From: Prochlorococcus sp. AG-402-O16
GTDB lineage: Bacteria; Cyanobacteriota; Cyanobacteriia; PCC-6307; Cyanobiaceae
DNA length: 64,000 nt
Direction of reading: 5' to 3'
NCBI GenBank assembly: GCA_003216415.1
Contig: QCIY01000001.1
Location: 186,001 to 250,000 of the forward strand
Below the pieces are notes generated by a model that worked only from the letters and a program-made list of their open reading frames with translations, had not been told where the DNA came from and did no database searches. Shown here piece by piece: positions 48,558 through 58,462 of this stretch. Every line of letters begins with the position of its first letter. The stretch's first letter is position 1. Made by a program: the position numbers and the translations under genes.

Positions 48558-49343
48558 TTGAAAAAATCAAAGCATGCAGTTGAAACAAAAAACCTCTCAA
48601 TAAGCTGGGGTGAAGTTAATGTGCTTAATCAAATAAATTTTGAACTTAATGATGGCGAGAAACTAGCTATTGTTGGCCCCTCAGGCTCTGGTAAATCAAC
48701 TATATTAAAAATATTAGCAGGACTCATTTTACCTACCAAAGGAGAATTAAAAATATTTGGCGAGAAGCAAAAATATTTGAGATTAGATCAAAATAATCCT
48801 CCTGATGTAAGACTAGTTTTTCAGAACCCGGCTTTATTAGGATCTTTAACTATTGAAGAAAATGTAGGTTTTCTCCTAAAGAGAAATAAAAACCTATCTA
48901 AAAAGTTAATTCACGAAATAGTATGTGAATGCTTAGCTGAGGTAGGATTATTTAATGTTGAGAATAAACTTCCAAATGAATTAAGCGGAGGCATGCAAAA
49001 AAGAGTAAGTTTTGCTAGAGCATTAATTACTGATCAAACTCTTAATGCAAAGTCCAAACCTTTATTACTTTTTGATGAACCAACCGCAGGTCTCGATCCA
49101 ATTGCCTCATCAAGAATTGAAGATCTAATTAATAAGACAAATGAAAAAGCTAGTGGATCATCTATTGTGGTTAGCCATGTTCTTAGTACTATAGAAAGGA
49201 CTTCAGATAAAGTTTTAATGCTTTACGGGGGCAAATTTAGATGGGCAGGTTCAATTAATGAATTTCAAGAGAGTAATGATCCCTATGTATTTCAATTTAG
49301 GCATGGAAAACTTGATGGTCCAATGCAACCCAGAGACATTTAG
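48558..49343 (+). CDS. ABC-transporter ATP-binding protein, MlaF/TGD3-like
   Basis: A 261-residue ATPase with a TTG start at 48558. Walker A GPSGSGKSTILK, signature LSGGMQKRVSFARAL, and Walker B LLLFDEPTAGLDP are complete. It is followed after five bases by an MCE-domain protein, so the pair looks like an Mla/TGD-type lipid-import system. In chloroplasts and cyanobacteria such systems move lipids toward the thylakoids. The membrane permease (MlaE/TGD1) is not encoded here. Confidence 0.9.
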   Translation: MKKSKHAVETKNLSISWGEVNVLNQINFELNDGEKLAIVGPSGSGKSTILKILAGLILPTKGELKIFGEKQKYLRLDQNNPPDVRLVFQNPALLGSLTIEENVGFLLKRNKNLSKKLIHEIVCECLAEVGLFNVENKLPNELSGGMQKRVSFARALITDQTLNAKSKPLLLFDEPTAGLDPIASSRIEDLINKTNEKASGSSIVVSHVLSTIERTSDKVLMLYGGKFRWAGSINEFQESNDPYVFQFRHGKLDGPMQPRDI

Positions 49344-49348
49344 AAATT

Positions 49349-50194
49349 ATGCGTAGAAGCTTAAGAGATTCAATAGTTGGTTTTTCCTTATTAGGCGGAA
49401 TTTTAATATTCACATTTTTCTCTTTTTGGCTAAGAGGAGTGAAATTATCTTCAAAAAATTGGTACCTCTATGCTGAATTTAATAACGCAAGCGGTTTATC
49501 AAAAAAATCTCCAGTTACTTACAGGGGAATTTTAGTAGGATCGATAGAAGATATCTTGTTTACGAATGAATCAATTAAAGCAAAAATAGTTTTAAATAAT
49601 CCTGAAATTATTCTTCCAAGGCCAGCATTTGCAAGGGTAGTTACAAATTCTTTCCTTGGAGGAGATGTGCAAGTTGCTTTAGAAACTAGTGACAAGACAA
49701 TTCCTAAAAACATTGCAAAACCTACATCCGAAAAATGCGATGCCAAATTAATTATTTGTCAGGGAGACACTATCACAGGGAAACAACTATCAAGTCTCTC
49801 AAATATAACTAATAGGATAAGCCAACTTTTAAAAGAAACAAATCAAGAAAACTTAATTGAGAACATTATCAACTCAATTGACCAATTTGACAGAACACAA
49901 GAAAATCTTGATGAATTAATTTATTTATCGAAAAAAGAAATACAAAGAGTTGAACCTCTCATACAAGAAATTACAATTGCTGCTAATCATTTGAATAACA
50001 TTTTGTCTACTATTGATGACAAAGAAACCCTAAATGACATTAAAGTGACAATTAATGCTGCTAGGTCTATCTCAACTAAAATAGATGATATGAGTGATGA
50101 TTTTGAAAAATTAACGCAAGATAAAGAATTAACAAAATCTATAAGAGATTTAACGATTGGACTTTCAAAATTTCTTAACGAAATTTATCCTTGA
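49349..50194 (+). CDS. MCE-family (MlaD/TGD2-like) substrate-binding protein
   Basis: A 281-residue protein with an ATG start. A single N-terminal membrane anchor (IVGFSLLGGILIFTFFSFWL) precedes one MCE domain of about 90 residues (YLYAEFNNASGLSKKSPVTYRG is its start, though it is not fully shown here). A long coiled-coil C-terminal part is rich in Asn, Asp, Ile and Thr (DRTQENLDELIYLSKKEIQR). MCE proteins bind lipids in the periplasm and feed the MlaFE transporter. It follows the ATPase gene by five bases and ends eight bases from the stop of the convergent chlD. Confidence 0.85.
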   Translation: MRRSLRDSIVGFSLLGGILIFTFFSFWLRGVKLSSKNWYLYAEFNNASGLSKKSPVTYRGILVGSIEDILFTNESIKAKIVLNNPEIILPRPAFARVVTNSFLGGDVQVALETSDKTIPKNIAKPTSEKCDAKLIICQGDTITGKQLSSLSNITNRISQLLKETNQENLIENIINSIDQFDRTQENLDELIYLSKKEIQRVEPLIQEITIAANHLNNILSTIDDKETLNDIKVTINAARSISTKIDDMSDDFEKLTQDKELTKSIRDLTIGLSKFLNEIYP

Positions 50195-50201
50195 GAAATA
50201 T

Positions 50202-52379
50202 TTAGAATTCATTTATAGCATTTAAAGCCATAGCTGCGATTGCTTTATCTGTAGCTTTTGGCAGTTGGACATATTTCCCTTGAGCTGCCTCTGCTAATTC
50301 TTTACCAAATCCGCTTGCTATAAATTTTCTCTCTGTATCAATTACTAAGAGTTTTATCCCAAGCATGGGATATTTTGCAGCGATATCTAGTACCTCCTGT
50401 TTTAAATTGACATTTTCATTATCTTTTCCCTCAACCTCATTTTGTCCTAGAGATAATCCTAATGGTACATTTCCTCTACCATCAGTAATTCCAACAACAA
50501 TCACTTGACCTATATCTCCTGTTGAAAGAGCATTTTTTGCTACTTTTGCTGATTGTGTTAGTCCATGTGCTAGAGGAGAACCTCCACCACAAGGCATTGT
50601 TTCCAATCTTCTTTTTGCAGAAGTTATTGATCTTGTTGGAGGCAAAAGCACTTCGGCCTGATTACCTCTAAAAGGAATAAGAGCTACTTCATCTCTATTC
50701 TCATATGCCTCTGTTAAAAGTCTTATTACAGCGCCTTTGGCACTTTGCATTCTATTTAAAGCCATTGAGCCACTAGCATCAACCAGAAAAATGACTAAAG
50801 CTCCCGCCTTTTTTTGAAGAAGCTTTGCCCGAAAATCATTTTCTTCAATAACAATTGATTTATTAGGATTTCTTAATCTTCTCGATTTTTGATAAGGAGC
50901 AGCAGCTCTAAGAGTAGCATCAACCGCAATTCTTTTTACTTTACCTCTTGGAATAATAGGTTTTACATATCTTCCTCTACTATCACTAAATATAACTGAT
51001 CTACTCCCGCTATTCCCAGCTTTAGCTTTAGCTGATGAAAAAAGCAATAAATCAGGATCAACCATACATGCCTCAGGATCTAATATAAATTCTTCAGGTA
51101 TTTCGGGAGTAGATTCATCTTCTCCATCGGAATTATCCTCTTCTTGTTCTTGGTCTTGCTCATTATCATTTTCATTAGTCTCAGGTTCAGACTCTTCATT
51201 GTTTGATTGAGGTGGAGGTGGGGGACTCTGATCCTCTGGAGGGGGTGGTTGAATATCATCATCTTCTGGAGGTATTTGCATTGCTCGTGGAAGAATTACT
51301 AACCTTACTGCGACTTTTAGGTCTTCAGAATTTACATTCTCATCGCCTCGAAGAGCTGCATTAGCCTTTGCTACTTTTACTGCAAATAATTCTGACCTAT
51401 GCCCTTCTACTCCTCCTCTAAGAGCTTCATTCACTAAATAGGTTATTTGCTCTTTTGTTATCTTGACATCCTTTAACCATTGCCTTGCCAAAATTAATTG
51501 AGTGGATAAATTATCAGATTCTTCCGACCATTTTTCTGAAAATTTAATATTATTTTCGGCGTGTGATAAAACAGATTTTGTAATTTCAACTCTTTGAGCA
51601 TTATCAATAGATTGATCTGCAGATAGCACAATCGCAAAACGATCTAAAACATGATCTCTTAAAGCACCTTCTTCAGGATTATAAGTTGCTATTAAAAGGG
51701 AATTACAAGGATGAGAAAGGCTTAAACCATCTCTTTCAATATTATTTTTCTCTCTTCCTGTAGCTTCAAGAATTAAATTTACAATACCATCATCCAATAA
51801 ATTTATATCGTCTACATAAAGAACACCTCTATGAGCCTCTGCTAAAATTCCAGGCTGAAAAACTTGTTCCCCCGTACTTAATGAAGCAGCAACGTCTATT
51901 GATCCAACAAGTCTGTCTTCGGTTATGCCAATGGGAACTTGAATAAATGGCGCCTCTCTTACTTTTTTTGGAATTTCTTCAATTTGATTCAAATAATCAC
52001 TTCCAATTGCCTCCTCTAACATTTTATTAGTACTAATATCCCATTCTTCTGGTTTATCAGGATCTAGGTTCCTACCAATAGGTCTTAATGAAGTATTACT
52101 ATTTCTCTTAGTTAGCTTTTCCAGGATTGATTCATTATCTAATACCTCTATAGGAGGGAGTAAAGTATGCAAACCCCTTGCTAATACTGACTTACCAGTG
52201 CCTCTTCCACCAGCGATAATTACTCCTCCCAAACTGGGATCAACTGCTGCCAAAAGCAAAGATAATTTCAATAAGCTATGACCTGTAATTGCCGCCAGAG
52301 GGAAAGCTCTAAAAGAATCCTTTGACTTCATTAAATCTTTTATTTCTCCTTTTTCTTTTAACTCGGGGTTCAAAATCAC
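50202..52379 (-). CDS. chlD: Magnesium chelatase subunit D (ChlD)
   Basis: A 725-residue protein with a GTG start at 52379. The AAA+ half has [20 protein letters not shown] (intact Walker A) and [17 protein letters not shown] linker around residues 385-455 is Pro-rich then Asp/Glu-rich. The C-terminal half is a von Willebrand A domain with the MIDAS motif [13 protein letters not shown] and the Thr/Asp sites of VGITDGRGN. ChlD joins ChlI and ChlH to insert Mg2+ into protoporphyrin IX, the first step of chlorophyll synthesis. Length matches the family. Confidence 0.97.
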   Translation of the reverse strand: MILNPELKEKGEIKDLMKSKDSFRAFPLAAITGHSLLKLSLLLAAVDPSLGGVIIAGGRGTGKSVLARGLHTLLPPIEVLDNESILEKLTKRNSNTSLRPIGRNLDPDKPEEWDISTNKMLEEAIGSDYLNQIEEIPKKVREAPFIQVPIGITEDRLVGSIDVAASLSTGEQVFQPGILAEAHRGVLYVDDINLLDDGIVNLILEATGREKNNIERDGLSLSHPCNSLLIATYNPEEGALRDHVLDRFAIVLSADQSIDNAQRVEITKSVLSHAENNIKFSEKWSEESDNLSTQLILARQWLKDVKITKEQITYLVNEALRGGVEGHRSELFAVKVAKANAALRGDENVNSEDLKVAVRLVILPRAMQIPPEDDDIQPPPPEDQSPPPPPQSNNEESEPETNENDNEQDQEQEEDNSDGEDESTPEIPEEFILDPEACMVDPDLLLFSSAKAKAGNSGSRSVIFSDSRGRYVKPIIPRGKVKRIAVDATLRAAAPYQKSRRLRNPNKSIVIEENDFRAKLLQKKAGALVIFLVDASGSMALNRMQSAKGAVIRLLTEAYENRDEVALIPFRGNQAEVLLPPTRSITSAKRRLETMPCGGGSPLAHGLTQSAKVAKNALSTGDIGQVIVVGITDGRGNVPLGLSLGQNEVEGKDNENVNLKQEVLDIAAKYPMLGIKLLVIDTERKFIASGFGKELAEAAQGKYVQLPKATDKAIAAMALNAINEF

Positions 52380-52415
52380 TTTAAAAATGCCTGATATAGA
52401 ATTTATCCAATAACT

Positions 52416-52994
52416 TTGTTTTTTGTAGTGGAATTATCAAATCTTAATATCAAAAATGGACTATGTATATCCCTCGGAGCAAATATTGATAGTAAATTCG
52501 GAAGCCCTCTTAAGTCACTATTAATTTGCAAACCAAAATTAGAAGAAATAATAAAAGAGTGGGCAGTCCAATCTAACAAAAAAAAAGACGAGAAAAGAAA
52601 ATTTCATGCAAACTTTTTTTGGTCTTCAATTTATGAGACATTACCTCATGGAGTTGAAAATGAGCAGCCAAATTATCTAAATACTCTAGTTCTTATAAAA
52701 AGTAATTCTTTTCCAAAACCATCAAATAAAAAGGCGAAATTACTTTTAAAAGAGCTAAAAAACTTAGAGAAATTTTTCGGAAGAGAAAAGACTCCAAAGG
52801 GTAAGAAATGGCTATCAAGATGTCTCGATTTAGATATTCTCTGGTGGGAAGATTTTCATACGGTTGACGAGGAATTAACATTACCTCACCCAAGATTCAT
52901 GAATCGGAATTTCGTTATTACGCCACTATCTGAGATCTTAAGTAGAAGCCAAAAAATCAAAAAGTTTGATGACCCAAAATGGTCTATTAATTGA
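52416..52994 (+). CDS. folK: HPPK, 2-amino-4-hydroxy-6-hydroxymethyldihydropteridine pyrophosphokinase (FolK)
   Basis: A 192-residue protein with a TTG start at 52416; a GTG at 52428 is an alternative. The family begins at [20 protein letters not shown], with the substrate loop [10 protein letters not shown], then [12 protein letters not shown] (metal-binding DLDI) and [19 protein letters not shown]. The insertion [13 protein letters not shown] is unusual but does not touch the key residues. FolK catalyses the ATP-dependent step of folate synthesis. It diverges from chlD with a 36-base gap. Confidence 0.9.
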   Translation: MFFVVELSNLNIKNGLCISLGANIDSKFGSPLKSLLICKPKLEEIIKEWAVQSNKKKDEKRKFHANFFWSSIYETLPHGVENEQPNYLNTLVLIKSNSFPKPSNKKAKLLLKELKNLEKFFGREKTPKGKKWLSRCLDLDILWWEDFHTVDEELTLPHPRFMNRNFVITPLSEILSRSQKIKKFDDPKWSIN

Positions 52995-53042
52995 TTTACA
53001 AAACCAAAAAATAACTGTTAGGCTAGTTTTATTTAAAAAATT

Positions 53043-53606
53043 ATGGGCAATAAAAACCTTATAAAAAGATCCATTTTTAAAGAAAAAATATCTGAGTTAA
53101 AATCAAAAAAATTTAGTTTCGAAATAAATAGAATTGAGCTTCCAAATGGACATGAAGGTGAATATGGATACATAAAACATCCTGGCGCTGCCCTAGCCGT
53201 ACCTATTACAAAAGAAAATAAAGTTATCATTCTTCGGCAATATAGATTTGCTGTTTCAAGGTATTTATTAGAATTTCCAGCAGGTACATTAGAAATAGGC
53301 GAAACACCTATTAATTCAATTAAAAGAGAAATACAAGAAGAGACTGGATTTAGTGCAAACCTATGGGATGAATTAGGAACTCTTGTTCCTGCGCCTGGTT
53401 ATGCAGATGAAGAAATTTATTTATTTTTAGCGCGTGATTTAAGCAAACTAAATTTCGAGGTTAAAGGAGATTTAGATGAAGATATAGAAGTATTAATTTT
53501 AGATCCCGACGAACTAGATAATCTTATTTCTAGTGGCGATGAAATTCTTGACGCAAAAACTGTGACAGCTTGGTTCAGAGCTAAACAATTTTTAGAAAAA
53601 TTATGA
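53043..53606 (+). CDS. Nudix hydrolase, probable ADP-ribose pyrophosphatase
   Basis: A 187-residue protein with an ATG start. The Nudix box reads GTLEIGETPINSIKREIQEE then TGF, matching the G-x5-E-x7-REUxEExG consensus. LLEFPAGTLEIG and RQYRFAVSRYLL are typical of ADP-ribose/NDP-sugar pyrophosphatases, so it would cleave such nucleotides for repair or housekeeping. The 3' end overlaps the photolyase start by four bases (ATGA), indicating translational coupling. Its substrate is by family inference. Confidence 0.85.
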   Translation: MGNKNLIKRSIFKEKISELKSKKFSFEINRIELPNGHEGEYGYIKHPGAALAVPITKENKVIILRQYRFAVSRYLLEFPAGTLEIGETPINSIKREIQEETGFSANLWDELGTLVPAPGYADEEIYLFLARDLSKLNFEVKGDLDEDIEVLILDPDELDNLISSGDEILDAKTVTAWFRAKQFLEKL

Positions 53607-55039
53607 ATAATCCTAGGATACTTTTTTGGCATAGAAAGGATTTAAGAATATTTGATAATCAAGCTTTAATCAAAGCATTTTCTTTATCAAATGCTATTAC
53701 TTCAACTTATATTTTAGATAAAAATTACTCACACGATTTTAATGCGAATTCAAGAGCTTGGTTTCTAGGAAATTCGCTTCAAGAATTAGGAATTAATTGG
53801 AAAAAAATGGGTAGTAGATTAGTTTTACAAGAAGGAGATCCGCTATTAATAATCCCTCAATTAGCAAAAACGGTAGATGCTAAATTTGTTTTTTGGAATA
53901 AATCAATTGAACCTTATGAGATTAATCGAGATTTACAAATAAAGAAAATTCTAACAGATAAAAATATTCAAGTTATTGAATCTTGGGATCACTTATTAGT
54001 AGAACCTTTAAAAATATTTTCCGGAAATAGTAAACCTTATTCGGTTTATGGACCTTTTTATAAAAACCTTAAATCAAAAATGAATTTATTAGGTGCATAT
54101 GACCAAGATAAAGTTGTTTTCCAGTTTGAAGATATAGAAAATAAACTCAAAGAAAATAAGACAATAAATTCATCTGTTTCGGTTCTAGAGAAATTTATCA
54201 AAAATATCAAATTTCCTGGTTCGAATATTTGTCCATGTAGACCTGGAGAGAATGCTGCAAAAACATTATTAAAAAACTTCATTAACGAAAAAAAAATATA
54301 TTCTTATAATTCTGGACGAGATTTTCCTTCCCATAATGGGACATCTTTTCTAAGTGCATCTCTCAGATTCGGCACCATTAGCATTAGAAAAATTTGGAAC
54401 GCCACATTAAATTTAAATTCAGATTTTGCAAATCAAGGAGATTACCTATCAATTGAAACTTGGCAAAAAGAACTTGTTTGGCGTGAATTTTATCAACATT
54501 GCTTATTCCATTTCCCAGAGCTAGAGAAAGGTCCATATAGAAAAAAATGGGATCACTTTCCATGGCAAAACAATAATGAATGGTTTCAGCATTGGAGCAA
54601 CGGAGAGACCGGAGTACCTATAGTTGATGCTGCAATGCGTCAACTAAATAGTACTGGCTGGATGCATAACAGATGTCGAATGATAGTCGCTTCATTTCTG
54701 GTAAAAGATCTTATATGCAATTGGCAAATGGGCGAGAAAAAATTTATGGAGACTTTGGTTGATGGAGACTTAGCTGCAAATAATGGCGGATGGCAGTGGA
54801 GCGCGAGTAGCGGTATGGATCCAAAACCACTTAGAATTTTTAATCCATATACCCAAGCAAAAAAATTTGATCCTATTTGCGAATATATAAAATATTGGAT
54901 TCCTGAATTATCTAAAGTGTCAAATTCAGAATTATTAAATGGGGAAATATCTAATTTAGAAAAAAATAATTATTCAAGCCCTATTGTCAATCACAACACA
55001 CAACAAAGATTATTTAAATCACTTTATGCTGAAATTTGA
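53603..55039 (+). CDS. Deoxyribodipyrimidine photolyase (DNA photolyase)
   Basis: A 478-residue protein with an ATG start overlapping the Nudix stop (ATGA). The photolyase N-terminus, RILFWHRKDLRIFDNQALIK, is followed by the C-terminal FAD domain: SLRFGTISIRKIWNATL, TWQKELVWREFYQHCLFHFP, VDAAMRQLNSTGWMHNRCRM, DLAANNGGWQWSASSGMDP and LRIFNPYTQAKKFDP. The key Trp residues of the electron-transfer chain are present in these motifs. It repairs cyclobutane pyrimidine dimers with blue light, fitting a surface-ocean organism. Its 3' end overlaps the convergent DegT gene by 16 bases. It is probably a class I CPD photolyase, by motif pattern. Confidence 0.92.
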   Translation: MNNPRILFWHRKDLRIFDNQALIKAFSLSNAITSTYILDKNYSHDFNANSRAWFLGNSLQELGINWKKMGSRLVLQEGDPLLIIPQLAKTVDAKFVFWNKSIEPYEINRDLQIKKILTDKNIQVIESWDHLLVEPLKIFSGNSKPYSVYGPFYKNLKSKMNLLGAYDQDKVVFQFEDIENKLKENKTINSSVSVLEKFIKNIKFPGSNICPCRPGENAAKTLLKNFINEKKIYSYNSGRDFPSHNGTSFLSASLRFGTISIRKIWNATLNLNSDFANQGDYLSIETWQKELVWREFYQHCLFHFPELEKGPYRKKWDHFPWQNNNEWFQHWSNGETGVPIVDAAMRQLNSTGWMHNRCRMIVASFLVKDLICNWQMGEKKFMETLVDGDLAANNGGWQWSASSGMDPKPLRIFNPYTQAKKFDPICEYIKYWIPELSKVSNSELLNGEISNLEKNNYSSPIVNHNTQQRLFKSLYAEI

Positions 55040-56229
55040 ATTTCCTCTATACAATTCTTTAAAACTTTATTTAAATTTTCTGCTACATAAACTTGCTCTT
55101 CATAAGAAATTTCAGGAAACATTGGAAGACTAAGAACTTCTGTACAAATTCTCTCTGTATTAATGAGTTTTGTTCTAGAAAAATTTTTATTTTTGTAAGC
55201 TATTTGTGCGTGTATTGGAATTGGATAATAAATAATTGAATTAATACCTTTTTCAAAAAGTTGTTGTTTTACCAAATTCCTTAAGGAATAGTATTTTTTG
55301 CAATCAGTATCAAATAAATTTGAAAAATCTTCATTTAAAAAATATTTATCGTTTCTTAATTTGATTACAAATTGATTCCAAGAATGGGAAATTGAATCAG
55401 ACCTAATTTTTGGAAAACTAATAAATGGATTTTTTTCTAATAAATCAAGGTAATTATTAGCAATTTTTTGGCGATTATTAATCCACTTAGAAATATATTT
55501 AATTTTAATGTTTAATATGGCAGCTTGAATGGTATCAAGTCTGCTGTTATATCCAATTTGGGTATGATGATATCTTATTGGGCTGCCATGAACAGCTAGT
55601 TCTCTAATTTTTTTTGCAATCTTCTGATCTGAAGTTGTTACTGCTCCACCATCTCCAGCAGCTCCTAAATTTTTAGTAGGGAAAAAGCTAAAACAGCCTA
55701 TATCACCGATACTACCAACTTTGGAAGTTTCCCACATTGTGCATGTTGCCTGAGCACAATCTTCGATTACTTTTAAGTCATATTTCTTGGCCAAAGATTT
55801 TATTAAGGTCATATTCACTGCATTACCAAATAGATGAACTGGCATAATTGCCTTGGTATTAAAATTTATTTCTTGTTCTATTAGTTCAGTATTAATTAGA
55901 TAAGTTTCTGGATCTATATCTACCAAAACAGGATTAGCACCAACTGCACTAATAGCCTCTGCAGTTGCAAAAAAGCTAAAAGATGAGGTAATAACTTCAT
56001 CACCCACACCAATATCTAATGCGCGCAAAGCTAAGACTAAAGCATCAGTTCCACTATTACATCCAATAGTATTTTCAACACCAATCAGATTTGAAAAACT
56101 CTCCTCAAATTTGGCAATTTCTTGTCCTCCAATATACTGGCCCCCTTTCAAAACTTTAGAAACCTCACTCTCAATTTCAGAGCCAATGTCTTGGAACTGC
56201 CTATCTAAAGTAAATGGAGGTATCTGCAT
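55024..56229 (-). CDS. DegT/DnrJ/EryC1/StrS-family PLP-dependent aminotransferase
   Basis: A 401-residue protein with an ATG start at 56229. The PLP site is visible: FSFFPTKNLGAAGDGGAV with the Schiff-base Lys, the phosphate/Asp motif LKVIEDCAQATC, GCNSGTDALVLALRALDI and ITSSFSFFATAEAISAVGAN. The family uses sugar-nucleotide or related keto substrates to make amino sugars for lipopolysaccharide, glycans or secondary metabolites. The specific substrate cannot be told, and no other sugar genes are adjacent. It overlaps the photolyase gene by 16 bases. Confidence 0.88.
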   Translation of the reverse strand: MQIPPFTLDRQFQDIGSEIESEVSKVLKGGQYIGGQEIAKFEESFSNLIGVENTIGCNSGTDALVLALRALDIGVGDEVITSSFSFFATAEAISAVGANPVLVDIDPETYLINTELIEQEINFNTKAIMPVHLFGNAVNMTLIKSLAKKYDLKVIEDCAQATCTMWETSKVGSIGDIGCFSFFPTKNLGAAGDGGAVTTSDQKIAKKIRELAVHGSPIRYHHTQIGYNSRLDTIQAAILNIKIKYISKWINNRQKIANNYLDLLEKNPFISFPKIRSDSISHSWNQFVIKLRNDKYFLNEDFSNLFDTDCKKYYSLRNLVKQQLFEKGINSIIYYPIPIHAQIAYKNKNFSRTKLINTERICTEVLSLPMFPEISYEEQVYVAENLNKVLKNCIEEIQISA

Positions 56230-56282
56230 AGTAAATATATTAACCCTAAACGATATTTCTATGGGTAAAAAAAATTTTTACT

Positions 56283-56876
56283 TCATTTAAACCAACTTGG
56301 TTCTTTACCAGGAGTCCATTTTATATTGCAACCTAAAGAAGGCATCTGATTTGAAGGATAAGAATTATCTTGATTCAAATCTTTTACAGCAGAGCGCAAA
56401 TCTTTTCCAGAAAGAGGGATATTATTACCTGGTCTACTATCGTCTAATTGGCCATGATAATACAATAAAAAATCACCATCTCCTTCATTTGAAAAAAGAT
56501 AAAAATCTGGGGTGCAAGCCGCTTTTAATTTCTTAGCAAAATTTTGATTTTCATCATATAGATAAGGAAAACTCCATCCCTGTGTTTGTGCTTGTAATCT
56601 CAAATTGTTAGGAGAATCTGAAGGATGAGTGACAATATCATTACTAGAAATTGCAACTGTTTGAACTGTATTTTCAATTTCTTTACTTAAGGTGAAAATT
56701 TGATTCTCAATATATTTAACAAATGGGCAATGGGTACAAATAAACATTAAAAGTAAATGTCGATTATCTAGATTATGAGAATTAAAATATTCATTTTTTG
56801 AAGAATTAGCATTTAACATTTCGAAATTCGGTAATTGAAAACCTAATTCCAAAACCATAGAATTTGTTCTTACCAT
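56283..56876 (-). CDS. Thioredoxin-like/peroxiredoxin-like protein
   Basis: The ATG at 56876 gives 197 residues; an in-frame TTG at 56882 adds two. It has a thioredoxin fold: DNRHLLLMFICTHCPFVKYI with a Cys-X2-Cys pair (CTHC), SSNDIVTHPSDSPNNL and CTPDFYLFSNEGD with another Cys. This matches the thioredoxin-like ‘AhpC/TSA, DUF899-like’ group of redox proteins. There is no signal peptide, so it is cytoplasmic. Substrate unknown; likely a disulfide reductase or peroxide-related role. Confidence 0.75.
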   Translation of the reverse strand: MVRTNSMVLELGFQLPNFEMLNANSSKNEYFNSHNLDNRHLLLMFICTHCPFVKYIENQIFTLSKEIENTVQTVAISSNDIVTHPSDSPNNLRLQAQTQGWSFPYLYDENQNFAKKLKAACTPDFYLFSNEGDGDFLLYYHGQLDDSRPGNNIPLSGKDLRSAVKDLNQDNSYPSNQMPSLGCNIKWTPGKEPSWFK

Positions 56877-56981
56877 GTTCAAGTTAAAAATTCTTTGATA
56901 TTTGAAAATTATTGTATATTTTGCAGTATTCCGTAAAGATAGGTACTTTTATATAGGAGAATAATAGAAATAATAAACAAA

Positions 56982-57764
56982 ATGCTTCTAAATCTAACTG
57001 GCAAAAAAATTCTTGTTACGGGAATTGCCAACAATCGTTCAATAGCATGGGGTATCGCTCAACAACTTTCAAAAGCCGGCGCAGAACTTGGAATCACATA
57101 TTTGCCTGATGATAAGGGAAGATTTGAGTCTAAAGTTAGAGAACTAACTGAACCTTTAAACCCATCGTTATTTTTGCCTCTTGATGTTCAAAATCCAGCT
57201 CAAATTGAAGAAATCTTTAAAAATATAAAAGACAATTGGGGGCAAATTGACGGATTAGTTCACTGCCTAGCTTTTGCGGGACGCGATGAATTGATTGGAG
57301 ATTATAGTGCTACCACTTCAGAGGGTTTTGATAGGGCTCTTAATATAAGTGCGTATTCGTTAGCACCTTTATGTAAAGCAGCAAAACCACTTTTTAGTGA
57401 TGGTGCTGGAGTTGTCTCATTAACTTATTTAGGTTCAGAAAGGGCAATTCCTAACTATAACGTGATGGGAGTTGCTAAAGCAGCTTTAGAAGCTTCAGTA
57501 AGATATCTTTCTGCAGAACTTGGTCCCGAAAAACAAGTCAGAGTTAACGCAATAAGTGCTGGGCCTATAAGAACACTTGCTAGTTCTGCTATAGGTGGCA
57601 TTTTAGATATGATTCACAATGTTGAAGAAAAGGCTCCTTTACGCAGAACAGTCACTCAAACAGAAGTAGGTAATACAGCTGCTTTTTTATTAAGTGATCT
57701 CTCTAGCGGCATTTCAGGCCAAACAATTTATGTTGATGCGGGTTACTGCATTAATGGAATGTAA
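56982..57764 (+). CDS. fabI: Enoyl-[acyl-carrier-protein] reductase [NADH] (FabI)
   Basis: A 260-residue short-chain dehydrogenase with an ATG start. The cofactor loop is KILVTGIANNRSIAWGIAQQ and the active-site pair Tyr-Lys is in PNYNVMGVAKAALEASVRYL (Y-X6-K). RTLASSAIGGILDMI is the substrate-binding loop. FabI performs the last step of fatty-acid elongation. The length and Tyr/Lys arrangement match the type I FabI. It is 20 bases upstream of hisB on the same strand. Confidence 0.96.
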   Translation: MLLNLTGKKILVTGIANNRSIAWGIAQQLSKAGAELGITYLPDDKGRFESKVRELTEPLNPSLFLPLDVQNPAQIEEIFKNIKDNWGQIDGLVHCLAFAGRDELIGDYSATTSEGFDRALNISAYSLAPLCKAAKPLFSDGAGVVSLTYLGSERAIPNYNVMGVAKAALEASVRYLSAELGPEKQVRVNAISAGPIRTLASSAIGGILDMIHNVEEKAPLRRTVTQTEVGNTAAFLLSDLSSGISGQTIYVDAGYCINGM

Positions 57765-57784
57765 ACTAAGTTTTTTGCATAAAA

Positions 57785-58390
57785 ATGTCATCTCTAAGGC
57801 AATCTGAAATAAAAAGAAAAACGAATGAAACAGATATTTCTGTATTTATAAACTTAGATGGAAATGGAATTTCTGAGATTGATACAGGGATACCATTCTT
57901 AGATCATATGCTTCATCAAATATCCAGTCATGGTTTGTTCGATTTAAAAATAAAAGCAATTGGAGATACCCATATTGATGATCATCATACAAATGAAGAT
58001 GTAGGAATCGCATTAGGCAAAGCATTTTCAAAAGCCTTGGGAGAAAGAAAAGGAATAAGCAGATTTGGACATTTCTTTGCCCCATTAGATGAAGCATTAG
58101 TTCAAGTCACTTTAGACTGCTCTGGTAGACCGCATCTATCTTATGATCTTCAATTAAAAGCCCCTAGAATAGGAAATTATGATACTGAACTAGTAAGAGA
58201 GTTTTTTATTGCCTTTGTAAATAACAGCGGTATTACTCTGCATATTAATCAAATACGAGGAAGTAATTCACATCACATAGTTGAGGCGTGCTTTAAAGCT
58301 TTTTCAAGAGCAATGAGAATGGCTACCGAGATAGATCCAAGAAGATCTGATTCAATTCCAAGCAGTAAAGGAATGTTAGAAAAACAATAA
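57785..58390 (+). CDS. hisB: Imidazoleglycerol-phosphate dehydratase (HisB)
   Basis: A 201-residue protein with an ATG start. It has the duplicated metal-binding His patterns: [34 protein letters not shown] and [20 protein letters not shown]. It is the monofunctional HisB, carrying out the sixth step of histidine synthesis. No phosphatase domain is fused. It shares a transcript with fabI on spacing grounds. Confidence 0.97.
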   Translation: MSSLRQSEIKRKTNETDISVFINLDGNGISEIDTGIPFLDHMLHQISSHGLFDLKIKAIGDTHIDDHHTNEDVGIALGKAFSKALGERKGISRFGHFFAPLDEALVQVTLDCSGRPHLSYDLQLKAPRIGNYDTELVREFFIAFVNNSGITLHINQIRGSNSHHIVEACFKAFSRAMRMATEIDPRRSDSIPSSKGMLEKQ

Positions 58391-58462
58391 AATAGGAATT
58401 TTTTCGCATCAGCCACAATTCAGTTGATTTTTGGCGAAGATAGATATAGTGATTATTTTGTC

